Assembly (NCBI RefSeq): GCF_001411555.2
Contig: NC_049916.1
Coordinates: 27,174,558 to 27,238,557 of the forward strand
Length of the DNA stretch: 64,000 nucleotides
Direction: 5' to 3'
DNA from: Juglans regia
Taxonomy: Eukaryota; Streptophyta; Magnoliopsida; Fagales; Juglandaceae
The notes beneath the pieces were generated by a model. That model did not search any database and was not told the DNA's origin. It saw nothing but the letters and a program-made list of their open reading frames with translations. Numbering within the stretch: the stretch's first letter is position 1; each line of letters starts with the position of its first letter. This document shows positions 36,101 to 48,109 of the stretch, piece by piece. The position numbers and the translations under genes are program-made.

Positions 36101-39100
36101 ATTGGCGAGTGGTCTGCTGATGGTCATGTTTTTGTCTTGATCAATTTTACAAGTTTTGCTAGTTTGGCAACTATAGTTTGATTCTCTAACTCTTGTTTAC
36201 ATAGACTTTGGCAGTGGCGTGCTTAGGCATATATGCATAGTATTTTCCACAAGTATCTAATTTTACATGCAAATATGCATACTTTCACTCCAACCGAGAG
36301 TACACTCATTATTGCATCCTTGTCTTCATGTAGTGGTGGCATACAATATATGCATTTAAGCATGCATGTTTCCACCACTTGTTTCAGGTGTTATGTTCCT
36401 TTGCACTTTCATGTTGAATGTGTTGTGCCAGTTACTATACTATATAGCACGTTATCTTTACATCGACATTTTCAGGCTGTGTACTTAAAGCGGAGGGGGG
36501 CTTTTGAAGGTTCTCCAACAATACGCACTAAAGCATTGGATGCCACTGGCAGCTTAAATCCTTTAGACTCAACTGAAGACAAAAGTGATCTATTTGTTGT
36601 GAATACTGAAGATCCCGAAGATGGTGATGATAGAGATGATAGTTCTGATCTAGCTGAGGGTCTGTCTGGTTTCCAGAACATATTGAGGGATATGATTCCT
36701 GGTGTCAAGGTCAAGGTTTTAAAAGTCACAGCACCAGGGAAGGTAGACAAGGATTTAATATCTAAGGTGATTGAGCAGATAATTGAGGAAGAAGATGAAG
36801 AGAAGGACAATGGGATGGAAGGTGTAGAGGCAGAGGACGAAGATGATGGGGAAAGTGACCAAGAGACTGATGAAATTGAAATGGATGATGATCCTGGGAT
36901 TATTGAAAGCGAAGAGCACAATGAAATTGCCGTTAAAGTTGTTGTAGGTGGTCTTGCACAGAAACTCTCCAACAGTTTGCCTACTAAAGATTTACTTCGA
37001 ATACCTGCTAAGCTGGAGAAGAAGGGGCGTTTGTCATTTTCCTTCTCTATTGAGAAAACTGTCAATGAGCAGGATTCTGGTGTCAAGGAACGACCTTCAG
37101 CAGATAAATCAGCTAAGCATCAACGCAGCATTGACCATGTTATGTTTGATCTTGCTAAATTCATTGGTAGAGAGAAGATACCCTTAAAGGTTGGTTTTTT
37201 GAAGAGTGCTGACCCACCTAATACATGCCAAAGTGACAAACTGTCCGTGTAGTGAAGTTTTTCCTATCAAGTATGTTTAGTTGTAACCTTTGCTTTAACT
37301 GTCAGGTTCTCAAAGATGTTGGTGAATTAATAAATCTCACGCTCAGACAGGCTCAAAATCATCAACCGTTGTCCGGATCAACAACCTTCAGTCGCATTGA
37401 AATACCAACGACTCCAGATCCTCTAAATGGTGATTTTCTTTGGAAATGTATCGCTTTTGTATAATGATGAGATTATGAACCTAGACGGTTATGATATTTG
37501 TTTTTTATGTTTCTAAATCCTAGAATATGTTACCTCTTTTTTATCCTATTCCCTTAAACCAACTTATAGTATTATTAAGGTGCCGTTTGAATAGTAAGTT
37601 GAGATGAGATGAGTTGAAATGAAAGTTGAAAATTGAATAAAATATTGTTAGAATGTTATTTTGTAATATTATTATTGTTTTGAGAATTGAAAAGTTGAAT
37701 TGTTTATTATATTTTGTGTGAAAATTTGAGAAAGTTGTAATAATGAGATGAGATGAGATGAGATGATTCAAACGGGGCCTAAGAGTTCAAAATATGTCCA
37801 TTTTATCAGGTCTATACATTGGTGCACATGGCCTGTACTCCTCAGAAGTCATTAATCTAAGCCGCAAATTTGGTCAGTGGCAAGAGGATGGTGGAAAAAA
37901 GGAGCCATCAGAGCTTGAGTTTTATGAATATGTAGAAGCCGTTAAACTTACAGGTGACCCTTATGTACCAGCCGGCAAGGTAATTTCTTAAAACCAATTC
38001 TTGTGTTATCCATATTTTGATAGAGCCAGATTTTGTGGAGCTTAATAACAGAAGTCACTTTTGCGTTACTGTTATAAAAATAATTTTGTGCTTCCCCTTA
38101 GTGTGTGGTGGCTCCACATTTTTTTAAAAATAAGTGTTGGGTTATGAAATTCATAAATGTGTTTTTGTTTTTTTTTATTGGCACCGGGTGTCCAGGAACA
38201 GCGTCCCGACTAATCTCGGGGGTGCACAGGCTCTCGGCAAGGAGTTTTCCGCAAGTGCACCTCGGGTTATTTAAGGAAAAAATCCCCCAGTCCGATGGCC
38301 CCTAGAGATTATTTGCACCCAAGGTGATTTGAACCTTAGATCTAAGGGGAGCATACCCCCAAGCTCAAGGCCTTTACCACTTGAACCAACTCCTAGGAAG
38401 ACTTCTCTTTGAATTTTTGCTTTTTGGGCACTAAAACTAAAAGGAAGACTTATCTTTGAATTGTCAGAAATTATGTTCTTGTAAAAGACATAATTGCATC
38501 TTTGTCTGCTATAGCTGGTAGATTTTACTAAATATTAGATGTAAACCTGCTATAGCTTGTGGGTTTATGTTAGTTTTAAGGTTAAAGGACAATAACAAAC
38601 TTTATAGATAACTAAATAGTATTTTTTTTTTTTATAGGTAATCAAAGATATTGTATTCATAGAAATAGACAAAACCCAAGTACACAGGAAGTATACATGA
38701 AGAAACAGCTAGCTAGAGGTTACAATAGAAAGAAGAAGATTATGGACACTAAGTCCGTTACAAACTATGGCCCCAGTCCATGAGAACAATGATTTAAAAA
38801 AGAAAATTTTTAGCTCATCCAGTGTTCTCTCTTGATTTTTGAAACTTCTTGCGTTTCTCTCCCTCCAAATACACCAACACAAGCATATTGGTACCAACCT
38901 CCAAATTGCTGCTATCTAAGAATTGTCGTATAGTCCTCTCCAGCTTGCGAGGAAATCCACCAATCTACAAGGCATAACCCAAGACAATCCAACTCTTGAG
39001 AAAAAATCATCCCACATGCCCTTGGCCACCTCATAGTGTAAAAGCAGATGATCAACTGACTCCTCATGCTTCTTACATATACAACACCAATTTAGAACAA

Positions 39101-39458
39101 TAACCCGTCGTTTTCTCAAATAACTAAATAGTATAGATTTTTTTTATAAGTATGACCATATGAGTTGATGGCATTGGTACCTAACGAAAGATATCTAGCC
39201 GGTGTGAATCACAACAAACTTTCTTGATAGAGGTGAAGATATAGCTTTTAACGGTTGCTTAGAGCTAATTAAGAGGCTATTTATGACAAAGAAGTACACT
39301 ATCCACGATTTGTATGGGATATTCATAGAATTTAGAATTTCAAAGGTTTTTTACTTTCTATGTTCATAGAATTTAGAATTTAATTCAGAGGCTAAATCTC
39401 TTATTTTGCCTCTAAATTCATTTTTCCCAACAAAATTTAACTTTTAACCCCCCCCCCC

Positions 39459-39498
<40 letters not shown>

Positions 39499-40468
39499 TT
39501 CGTTCAATATCAAAGACAAGTACGGTGACTACTTTTTAAAAAATGTCCAGCGACTATTTTGAAATATCCCTGCTTTCTAGCTCTACATACAATTGACAAA
39601 TTTGTATGGATATTCTGCTACAGTTGCTCTTAGTCAACAATAGGGGGTTGCTATGTCAGCTCTATTGTCCAGTACTGTTGTTTTTTCTCTAGCCTCTCCC
39701 CATTTTTGTTGCTAAAACAAATCTGCATTTTATTATTTTTTTAGATGAAATCTACTAATATTTATGAGGGATGTGTAATTGATGTTCGCTGTTGAGTCTT
39801 AGGAATACTATAGTTTCATGATAATGAGACTGGGTTAATTTGTAATCTAAAACTTGGAACATGTTACTCATAAAAAAATGGTACATGTTGCTGGTCCTGA
39901 GGCACATTTACCTCCGTGGTAACTGATTTATTTATCTAGTTTGTCTCCCAAAGCAATGACACTCTTTGTTTCTGCAGGTGGCATTCCGTGCAAAGGTTGG
40001 GAAAAGATATCAGCTTCCTCATAAAGGGATCATTCCAGAAGAACTTGGAGTGGTATATATTTAGCTCATGCTGCTGAGTTTTTCTGATGAAGTCTCCATT
40101 TCTGTATTTCTTTATCGCCCTTTTCTCTTTTCTTTGAGTTGAAGAGCTTTTTGTGATCTTGTTGGCTACTCAGATTGCGCGCTATAAGGGTCAAGGGAGG
40201 CTTGCTGAGCCTGGGTTTCGCAATCCTCGATGGGTTGATGGTGAACTTGTTATTCTTGATGGAAAGGTCTACATTTTGCCGCAATATATATGATCATATT
40301 TTTCCTGTACCTTTACTTTGCTGTTTCCGCATAGGGATACTGACTGCATCTTATACCTTCAATGGAATTCTGCAGTACATCAAAGGGGGGCCTGTTGTTG
40401 GATTTGTCTATTGGGCCCCTGAATATCATTTCTTGGTTTTCTTCAATAGGCTGAGGCTTCAGGAGTAG
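33112..40468 (+). CDS. EX1: EXECUTER1, chloroplast singlet-oxygen signalling protein
   Basis: Eleven exons join in frame: 33112-33519, 34327-34443, 34703-34768, 35379-35485, 35865-35946, 36476-37189, 37306-37429, 37810-37979, 39978-40052, 40174-40266 and 40376-40468. They encode 682 aa (Arabidopsis EX1 is 684). In Arabidopsis EX1 sits at grana margins and relays singlet-oxygen signals to the nucleus. Here are seen a Ser/Pro-rich transit-peptide-like N-terminus, the UVR-like segment [17 protein letters not shown] (residues 146-162), GWWAGIS and [19 protein letters not shown], an acidic low-complexity stretch in exon 6, and the C-terminal singlet-oxygen-sensor domain ([30 protein letters not shown]). 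The Trp in PRWVDGEL (residue 641) has the same distance from the C-terminus as the oxidised Trp643 I recall for Arabidopsis. EX1 is preferred over EX2 because of the YWAPEYHF ending. Introns carry MITEs, a SINE and a LINE fragment. Confidence 0.93.
34567..34656. repeat. Small inverted repeat, MITE remnant
   Basis: CTACTCATCATCCCTACACTAC is mirrored about 45 bp later by GTGGTGTAGGGATGATGAGC. The outer motif ACTCATCATCCC is shared with the MITE at 19593. It lies in EX1 intron 2. Confidence 0.65.
37579..37779. mobile_element. Harbinger-like MITE in EX1 intron 7
   Basis: The element starts GGTGCCGTTTGAAT and ends ATTCAAACGGGGCC, with TAA on both sides (37576-37578 and 37780-37782). It is about 200 bp long and one of the best-preserved members of the GATGAG-rich MITE family in this window. 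Confidence 0.85.
38176..38402 (-). mobile_element. tRNA-derived SINE
   Basis: Read on the minus strand, the head GGAGTTGGTTCAAGTGGTAA (box A-like) is followed by GGTTCAAATCACC (box B-like), the spacing of a tRNA promoter. Then comes a GC-rich body that ends CACCCGGTGCC and an A-rich tail (the T-run at about 38162-38176 on the plus strand). The length, about 225 bp, suits a plant SINE. It lies in EX1 intron 8. No target duplication was found. Confidence 0.75.
38608..39134 (-). mobile_element. 5'-truncated LINE with 15-bp TSD
   Basis: A 497-bp insertion (38623-39119) is flanked by a perfect duplication ATAACTAAATAGTAT (38608-38622 and 39120-39134). The poly(A) is at the left end (minus strand). 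The remaining coding part is the zf-RVT C-terminus of ORF2 ([20 protein letters not shown], then [20 protein letters not shown]), broken by one stop. The 3' end matches the other LINE tails of this window. It lies in EX1 intron 8, antisense to the gene. Confidence 0.92.
39449..39495. repeat. Poly(C)-poly(A) homopolymer tract
   Basis: About 11 C followed by about 34 A, in EX1 intron 8. Such tracts are unstable in sequencing and assembly. Confidence 0.9.
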
Positions 40469-42183
40469 ATTCTTAATGTACATCCGTTGTTCCAGCTTGT
40501 AAATTCTTTATTCAGATTTTGTAAGGTAAGTTCCCTTCATGTATAAAAAAAGAAAATTTACATGCAGTGCCATGAGTACCTGGGGTTTACTTTTTCTATG
40601 ATAGTTAGCTGGGGTCTACTTTCTCTAGACAGTTAATTAAATGTGAGTGTAACCTTACAAATGTTGCCATGTGCATCCTACTGTTGGGATGAGGCTTGTC
40701 ATTTGTCACCTCCTTTGGAAAAGGGGGTCCAATAGAGTATAGCATATAGCATGCATGCATAATCTGTGTTAATTTTAGTTGCCCCCTTAAGTTGAGTATG
40801 GGATAAGTTTTTTGAAAGAAGCATTCTGTGCACCCTTGGATATGAACATCACTAATAGCAGTGGCCTGCAATTAGATTATTAAATGCATAGTGTATCACT
40901 AGCTTTCTTATGATGCTGAATGCTTGTTAATATCTGGAGGTATCGCAGGGTAAAAAAAAAACACCATAAGTGAGTTCACTTGGAAGCAAATCTGGTTTAC
41001 ACCCTCTTGTTATTGGATGAATTTAATTAGATGGAAATTCTGGAGTTGTTCAGTTGAGAGTTATAATTGCAGGGTTTTCTGCGTACACCCGATGTGGAGC
41101 CCGGTTTAAAATGTTTGTAACAGATTTTAAGATCTCTTGCTATGATTTCCTTTATGACCTTTTTTGTGCAGTCCGAAGATATCTATGACTGAATACCTGG
41201 AGTTCTTCAGTCATCAGGCCCATGCTCACTCAACTGATCAATGCACTCGCAAGCATTATTGACTCTCAGCAAGTGTGGCCATCATATATTTAAAATACAA
41301 TGAATGGCCCCTTCCATTGCTCCCCCTTTCTGGGCAACCCTTTCAACATTGTATTTTTTAATAGTTGTAGTGCTGCATATCAATTGTCAATTATCAGGGT
41401 TTTTGCCTTGTAACTGGATGTAGTATATTTATCATATTCTAACCTGTAGATGGTCTTAGGAAATACCTTCACTAGAGATGTAAATATGTGAGGCCTGTTG
41501 ATGGCCTTAATTTTGGGATGCAGTTCAAATACAGAATTCAAGTAGGATGCAGTCAAAATTCTTTTTCATAATTAATATTAGAAATGCACCATTTACTTTT
41601 CTTTTTTTCCCCTTTTCAGTTGGTTTTATCTTTAATGCTTGCACCATGCAAGTGATGTGGCTAGATGGACACCATAGTTCAATATTTTATTACGTTTGCT
41701 TAGAAGTTGTGCAACTGTGACTGAACCATAGTTTTTTCCGCAAGGATCCGTGATATGATAGCACAGTTTCTCTCCTATAGAGTGCCTGTCACCTTTTCCT
41801 TAGGATGTGAACTCTCCTAGTCTTTCATAGTTGCAGTTTTTCTTTACTCTTTTACTTATTTCCTTGTTCTCCCTAACAAGAGCCTGTATGGTGTTGAAAA
41901 CTGAACAACTGATCATAATGCTAACAACTACGAAAATCACGTACACACGATGGTTAAACTTTAAAGCACTCCAATGGGGTTCATATTAATGAACTGATGC
42001 TTGTTTTTGTAACTCACTGGACCACACGTTGATGATATTATTTTCAGTCATGGGGATCCAGACTCTCCATATTTCTCGCACAACTTTCTTCTTCCTCCAT
42101 CCCAACGTACTTTGCACACAAATTTATTCAGAAAGAGTAAAAATACACAGGCCCTACAATTTAACTGAGCAATGCACTCTAGC
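40469..42183. other. Convergent EX1/NIC1 intergenic region
   Basis: The 3' ends of EX1 (plus) and NIC1 (minus) face each other. No gene recognised. It probably holds both 3' UTRs. Confidence 0.5.
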
Positions 42184-44078
42184 TCATGGTTTCTTTGGTG
42201 CGTGAAATGACACTTCACTTGCTATTTTTGCTCCTCTTCCTTTCGCCATGTATAGGCCAACATGATGCATGAACTCCTGCCAATAACCAAGATATTTTCT
42301 GAATCCCTATGTCAGATTGTCTGACATTAGAGCCTTACAAAGAAGTTAATAAGTTCATAAAAATCCCTCATAGGAGAGCGAAAAAGTTAATGAAATGTCA
42401 AATTCCTCTTTGGACTATGAGAAAACAGAGTATGAGGGGAAGTTTATGTGATCTCAGTATTGTTAAAAGCAACTATGATAACAATCACAGTATTAAAGAC
42501 CTGGGGATGAGCTAAAGCTCCTTTGATGTTTCTGGCAACGTGGAGAGGAAGATCAAATGTCGCACATCCACGGGAATACACCACCACATCCTCCAGAGGT
42601 GTGAGAAAACCATGGTTTCTTGCTGATAATGTAGAGCAAACGAAGTCCAGCACACAGACATCTGTGCATATCCCTACAGTCAATATCTTCACAAAGACAA
42701 GCCATAAACAAAATCAATCATGCTTGACAATTCAAATAAAAAGTTCTTTTGATAGGTTACAAATTCGAATTAAAAGTTAGGAAGGATATGTTCAACAAGT
42801 AGAAAGAGATATGGACGGATTTGGTTTGGAAACACTTACAGCTTTGATCTGATTCTTCTTTACCCAATCCACAAAAACATTTGAGCCATCATCCTCAGTT
42901 GAACCCAAGTATCCATCAATGCAGTCTTTGCGTCTGATTGTCACATTAGGTTCATTCTCTAACCATTGCAGAGCTGTAGTGGAAGAAAGAAACATGAGAG
43001 ACAGAGACAGAGCTTATGGCATTCCAATTAGCTAGCCACCCTACCAATACCAAGGCATGTACAGACAAAAAACAAAATGAAAATTCAGAAAATGACTGTA
43101 ACCTTTTAACAGCCATAATATTTGGTTAAAAATCCATTAGGGATTGTGATCCAAATATTAAAGGAAGATAAAGTTCAAGAAGAAGACCATCAACACCGAG
43201 GAGTACCTTTTCATGCAGTGTTTTCCCCTCAGCTCAACTGGGAAATAACTAATATTAATGCTTATTTTGGCAGTTGCATCTGATATCAAACTCCAGTTTT
43301 TTTGTGTTTATTCATGAACTAATAGAAATTGGTCTTCTAGTAAACCCAAAAATACACAACAACAAATCAGCTGCTTTGATCACCATAAAAAATTTTAACA
43401 ATCATTTCAACAACAACGATTTGTCTTAGGTGTCATGTGATTAGATACGAACAAACAGGCAAGCAGTCACATGCACTATAAATTCATTAGCAAAGAGAAA
43501 ACATAAGTGATTACCAGGAACCAAATTTGACTCATCGGTGCCAGCAATACAGTGAGGAGGATATGGTACCTCCGGTTTGTCAGGATGATGAGAATCAATG
43601 AATGCCAGAATAGGCCATTTCTTCTCACAGAACAGTCTGGCTAGCCTTTCTGATTCATTGATCATTCGTGAAATCTGGCTATTAGGCTCTCTTGGAGCCT
43701 GAAACACAACACATGATGAACATATATATATTATGGAACAAAACAAAATTTTTGGAGACATGGTGCCCCAGAGAGAGAGAGAGCAAATGAAATAAATTGT
43801 GTGTCACAATTCACAGAAACTAAATGGAAGATAATTATCTTGTAACTCCAAATAAAGGTATCAAAAACAAAAACCAATAGAGAACTGTAAAGGGATGAAA
43901 ACCAGAAGACATTAGCTAGGTATTTGAAGTAATTTACCATTTTTCCAGCACCAACAGTGCAGAAACCATTGATGATGTCGACAAGGACTAGACCAGTCAC
44001 AACATCTTCATGCAATACCACGGACTCCTGCTCAATAGGAATCTCACCCTTCAAAAGATCAATTCCTGGAGACACCAT
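42184..44078 (-). CDS. NIC1: Nicotinamidase (NIC1-type isochorismatase-fold hydrolase)
   Basis: Five exons on the minus strand join in frame: 44078-43938, 43698-43515, 42973-42840, 42686-42501 and 42276-42184. They encode 245 aa, nearly the length of Arabidopsis NIC1. The enzyme deamidates nicotinamide to nicotinic acid and so feeds NAD salvage. Visible motifs are LVDIINGFCTVG, which carries the catalytic Asp near residue 33; FIDSHHPD followed by PYPPHCI, the metal-binding and substrate-binding region; KDCIDGYLGS; and VGICTDVCVLDF, with the nucleophilic Cys at residue 160. VVYSRGCATFDLP and the C-terminal HHVGLYMAKGRGA are typical of the plant NIC1 group. All splice sites are GT..AG. The gene is convergent with EX1. 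Confidence 0.94.
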
Positions 44079-44317
44079 TTTAGTTTACAATTACTTTGTT
44101 CCCAGCTTCACAATGTTATACGCCAACCAATGTACATTGGCCATACATATATATACAAGTAGCACTCCACAATGGATGCAGCATGTGGATATGCTACGTA
44201 AATTAAAAAAAAAGAAAAAGAAAAAAACTAATCGAGAAATGGCCTAAAACGTTCGCATACGAATGATCAGTAGTCCAAGTAAACCCTCAAAACGTACAGC
44301 AATGCGATTTGGGGAGA

Positions 44318-44483
44318 TTTAGACAGTGAGTTGAGATGAAAGTTAAAAGTTGAATAAAATATTATTTTTTAATATTATTATTTGTCTGAAATTTAAAAAA
44401 GTTGAATTATTTATTATATATTGTATAAAATTTAAAAAAATTGTAGTAATTAGATAAAGGTAAATTGAGATGAGTTGAGATAC
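44318..44483. mobile_element. Harbinger-like MITE, ends degraded
   Basis: It shares the interior GTTGAATAAAATATTATTTTTTAA and the GAGTTGAGATGA..GATGAGTTGAGAT flanks with the 37.6-kb MITE. The terminal GGCC..GTTTGG motifs are no longer clear. Confidence 0.55.
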
Positions 44484-45074
44484 CTTTTGTTTTACTCTAC
44501 TAATTCCAACGTTATTGGTTAAGGATAAGATTAACACTAGTAGTCGTCAAGGATGGTAACAAGACAAAGTGAGAGGGGCATGCAGGATCACTTTGGTGGT
44601 AGCTATTAACCTATTGACTTGCCGCCATGCAGGCATTCTGAATAACATAATTAAGGTCTAAAAGTATATCCATCTAAAACCTGGCCGATGTGCTATGGAT
44701 TGATATATGGATATCCTTGGCCTTATACTTCTCTGAGTTGGGTTTTGGGGATTATGATTTATGAACGTGAAACCCAGAGCGTCTTCCTTTGTCTGTTCCT
44801 TGCTTACAGTGATATACCCTAGGACTTCAACCTTTTTCGAGCGGCCAAGGGTGCCGTCCGATCCCAAGTTATGGATTACGTTCGTTTAGCACCTGGGGTC
44901 AGTTTTTTGGATTTTTGGGTGGAACAACACAAATATATACGTAATTTGTATCATTTTTCTGAAAGTTTCGGCCTATTTCTCCCTTTGGTTCGTTGGTTAA
45001 TTTTCGACCTGTACGATTTGCTTCATATTTAATTAGGTTAGGATGATGTAGAGTTTATCATATTGATTTATTTC

Positions 45075-45285
45075 GGGCGCCGTTTGGACAGTGAGATGAG
45101 ATGATTTTATATAAAAGTTAAATAAAATATTATTTTTTAATATTATTATTATTTTAAAATTTTAAAAAATTTAAATTATTTATTATATTTTATGTGATAA
45201 TTTGAGAAAATTATTATAATGAGATGAGATTTGACAAAATAAGATAAAATATTTTCACTATCAAATAAGATAGTTTCTTATGCCA
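45075..45285. mobile_element. Harbinger-like MITE
   Basis: It begins GGGCGCCGTTTGGACAGTGA and carries the family interior (TAAATAAAATATTATTTTTT and ATAATGAGATGAGAT). The right terminus is diverged. Confidence 0.6.
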
Positions 45286-46245
45286 TCTATTCCTTTTATA
45301 TATTGTAATTTAGTAATAATAATGGCATCACCTCCAAACACTATTCACGTTAGCATTATTTGATTGCAAGATGGGAAGGAAATAGAAAGGAAACTACAAA
45401 ATGTTTTATCTTCTTTCTAGGTTTGGGTTGTTTACAGGGAAAGATAGAACCGTACAAAGATATGAAATGGTGGGATTTTTTTTGTACCAAGTAATTAAAT
45501 GCAATTTCTTTTGGCTAAAAATAAACTTACAAGGGGCTGGGATACGACTGTGACTGTTCATTCGGGCCCTTTTTTTTCAGCTGAAAACAAATCAGAGTTT
45601 ATATCTGCATAGAAAAATTCAGTTACACTCTATATCTGGTTTTCTTTTTTTTTTTTTCGATTATAATATTTTGATTTTTTTTTTTTTTGTTTATTTCTAA
45701 CAACTAGATAGACAAAAACTCAAAAGAAAAATGCATATTATGTCCAGTAAATCATCTATTTTCTTTTTTTTTTTTTTTACTCTCTTCTCCTTGTAGCTTT
45801 TTATTGGTGATCAAGAAAAATGTAAGCGTTGATTTAAAAAATTAAATAAATAGAATTTGAATATTGCATCAACATTTTTTTTATAAAAAATATTCATAAT
45901 ATGTAGGCTTTGATTAAAAAAAAACGGTGCAACTCGAAATCCGAAATTATGGATTTTTAAAGACCGGTTTCAATCCGAATTTCAGCCCGAATTTGAAACT
46001 CGAGTTCTGGTCCAAATATACCTGGGTTCCTAGGCTGAAACTCGGATGAACAGTACTATATACAACCCAACAAAAATCCAAACAAGTATAGCAAATAGCA
46101 AATAAACTTAATACATATTTTCATATAAAAAGGGCCAAAAGATTAAGCCTAATAGTGGGTATAGCTAATTAAAAGAAAATTTATCTTTCAAATCAAATTA
46201 TATCATGTAAATTGTATGTAGTATAAATACCTTCAAATATGATTA

Positions 46246-46437
46246 TTCTTTTAAGAGTAATTCTACATACAATCGTGAAGTGCGTAACTGTCGCGTAATC
46301 GCTTTGAAAAAGAGTGGGGTCTACTATTAAAAAATTAATTTTTTTCATATAGGTCCCATGTTTTATTCATTTTTTTCAAAGCGATTACGCGACGGTTACG
46401 CAATTCACGATTGTAAGTATCTTTTCCCTTCTTTTAA
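46246..46437. mobile_element. MITE with about 50-bp TIRs and 9-bp TSD
   Basis: A 174-bp element (46255-46428) has long inverted arms. CAATCGTGAA, GCGTAAC and GTCGCGTAATCGCTTTGAAA on the left are mirrored on the right. A perfect 9-bp duplication TTCTTTTAA flanks it (46246-46254 and 46429-46437). Nine-bp duplications with long TIRs fit the Mutator superfamily. It is non-coding. Confidence 0.88.
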
Positions 46438-46548
46438 ATATGGGGTGCTATCTTCTTAAACTTGAAACTGAAAGTCCAATTTTCAACCAACACGACCTTC
46501 GCAAACACTGCATCTGAAATGACAATCTAACTTTCCAACCATCAAGCT

Positions 46549-46778
46549 ATGTTTGGATGTTGAGATGGTTGAGTTGAGTTGTGAATAGTAATATTTTATG
46601 GGTTTCATTGAGATAAGTTTAACTTTTTTAGGTTGAAATGAGTTTAAATTTTTAAATCAAAATGTATTGAGTAGGTTGAAATGAATTTAAATTTTTTTAT
46701 AGAAAGTTGAAGTAGTGGGTCTCATCAATGATTTGTTTGAGATGAGTTGAGTTTGGTTTAACAAACAAACACAATCTC
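46549..46778. mobile_element. Harbinger-like MITE variant
   Basis: It begins ATGTTTGGATGTTGAGATGG and ends with GATGAGTTGAGTTTGGTTTAACAAAC. It has the family termini but a different interior (GTTGAAATGAGTTTAAATTT repeated), so it is a subfamily. Confidence 0.5.
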
Positions 46779-48109
46779 GTCTTCTGCTCTTAGGCATCTA
46801 ATTAAGAGTAATATTCACATTATGTTATCATGACATATTATATTAATATATGTCTATATATCACCTTAATCATAAAAAAAATATATATATATTGAGTTGG
46901 ATTAACTAATTCCACGTTTTTTTTTCCTTCCACTATGTTACACAGCTAGCTGTGTTATATCTATGATCTATAGTTAAATGAATTGATTTTTTCAATAAAA
47001 TTTCTAGTTTCGAAAAAGGAAAAATATGAATTTCCATGGAAATAGGTTTTCACCACCACCACTACTAATTTACTAATGGTAAGAAAAGAAGAAAGAACAA
47101 TGACAGGGCCAATACTCCTAGCTTGTTGTGCAATGTGCAGAATGAAATCATCCTAAAGTCGTCTCTTTGCGGTTCTGGATCAAAAGTTGCAGTCATGGCT
47201 TCAGAAGATTAATTAATTAGATGGTGTTAATGGATTCCCTTGATGATTCTCAAAATATCAACGCATCCATTCCAATTGGAACAATTCTCAGAATTTATAT
47301 CACCTTGTGGAACTCGATCATCTACCCAAGGAGACGAAGGCTTTGCTGAATTCGCTCCAACATCCATCGGGTCTATTATAATTCAAACTTGGGGTTCTTT
47401 TGTGTTAGTAAAGATCTTCATCTATTAAAATAAGAGAAATGTTTTTAGATATAAAAAAATTTTATAAAAATAAATTTACAAACTGATATGATTTGATGTG
47501 ATATATTAAATTATAAAATTATTTTTGTTATAAAATATATTAACGTCTCGTATAAAACGATGTTAATTTATAAATTTAATTTTGATTTAACCACTTCTCT
47601 TGCAATAAATCAGAGATTTTGTCACGGATATGTTGGTAACTACACAATTGTTCATCACAAAAGCCTTTTGATTTGTTTTCCTTTATTCCCAGTCTCTTTC
47701 TGATTGGAACTCTACTCCCACCGTCCTTGTTACTTTCAGTTTCGCATTCCCATACGGCCATACCAATACGGCAATACCTCTCTCTCTCTCTCCTATCAAT
47801 TTCTTATTGCTCATCTCACTTCCATTTTCTTCCTTGGGCTTATTACTCATTTGGCTTCTTCTACCTTAGATTTCATCTGGGAATCTCTCATTCTTTCTGT
47901 TCTTGCCCTAAACTCTTGGGTTTTAATCTTTGTTGGCTGCTTTGACTCTCACATCTTTTTCACCTCTTAGGCCGCATTTCCCTTCCATCCCATTTGGCTA
48001 GTTCCCATTCCCTCTGTTCTTGCGCGAAATCTTACATTTCAGTTCTTTGGGTTGTGCCTTTCTCTTCGATTCACTCTTTTTTTCTTTCTGAACTTTGATT
48101 CTAATTACA

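Larger units (their letters stand above)
44079..48109. other. Gene-poor, MITE-rich interval
   Basis: No gene recognised between the NIC1 start and the 2H-phosphoesterase start. At least four MITEs lie here and are listed separately. The right end holds a CT-rich leader (about 47780-47800). Confidence 0.55.

Noticed and set aside
36472..37086. 204-codon open frame on the minus strand
   Set aside because: It is antisense to the acidic exon 6 of EX1. The Ser-rich translation is what the complement of a GAT/GAA-rich exon gives. The sense exon has frame, splice sites and homology.
47240..47428. 62-codon plus frame (possible small gene)
   Set aside because: No homology recognised, and no upstream or downstream exon could be joined. 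Probably chance.
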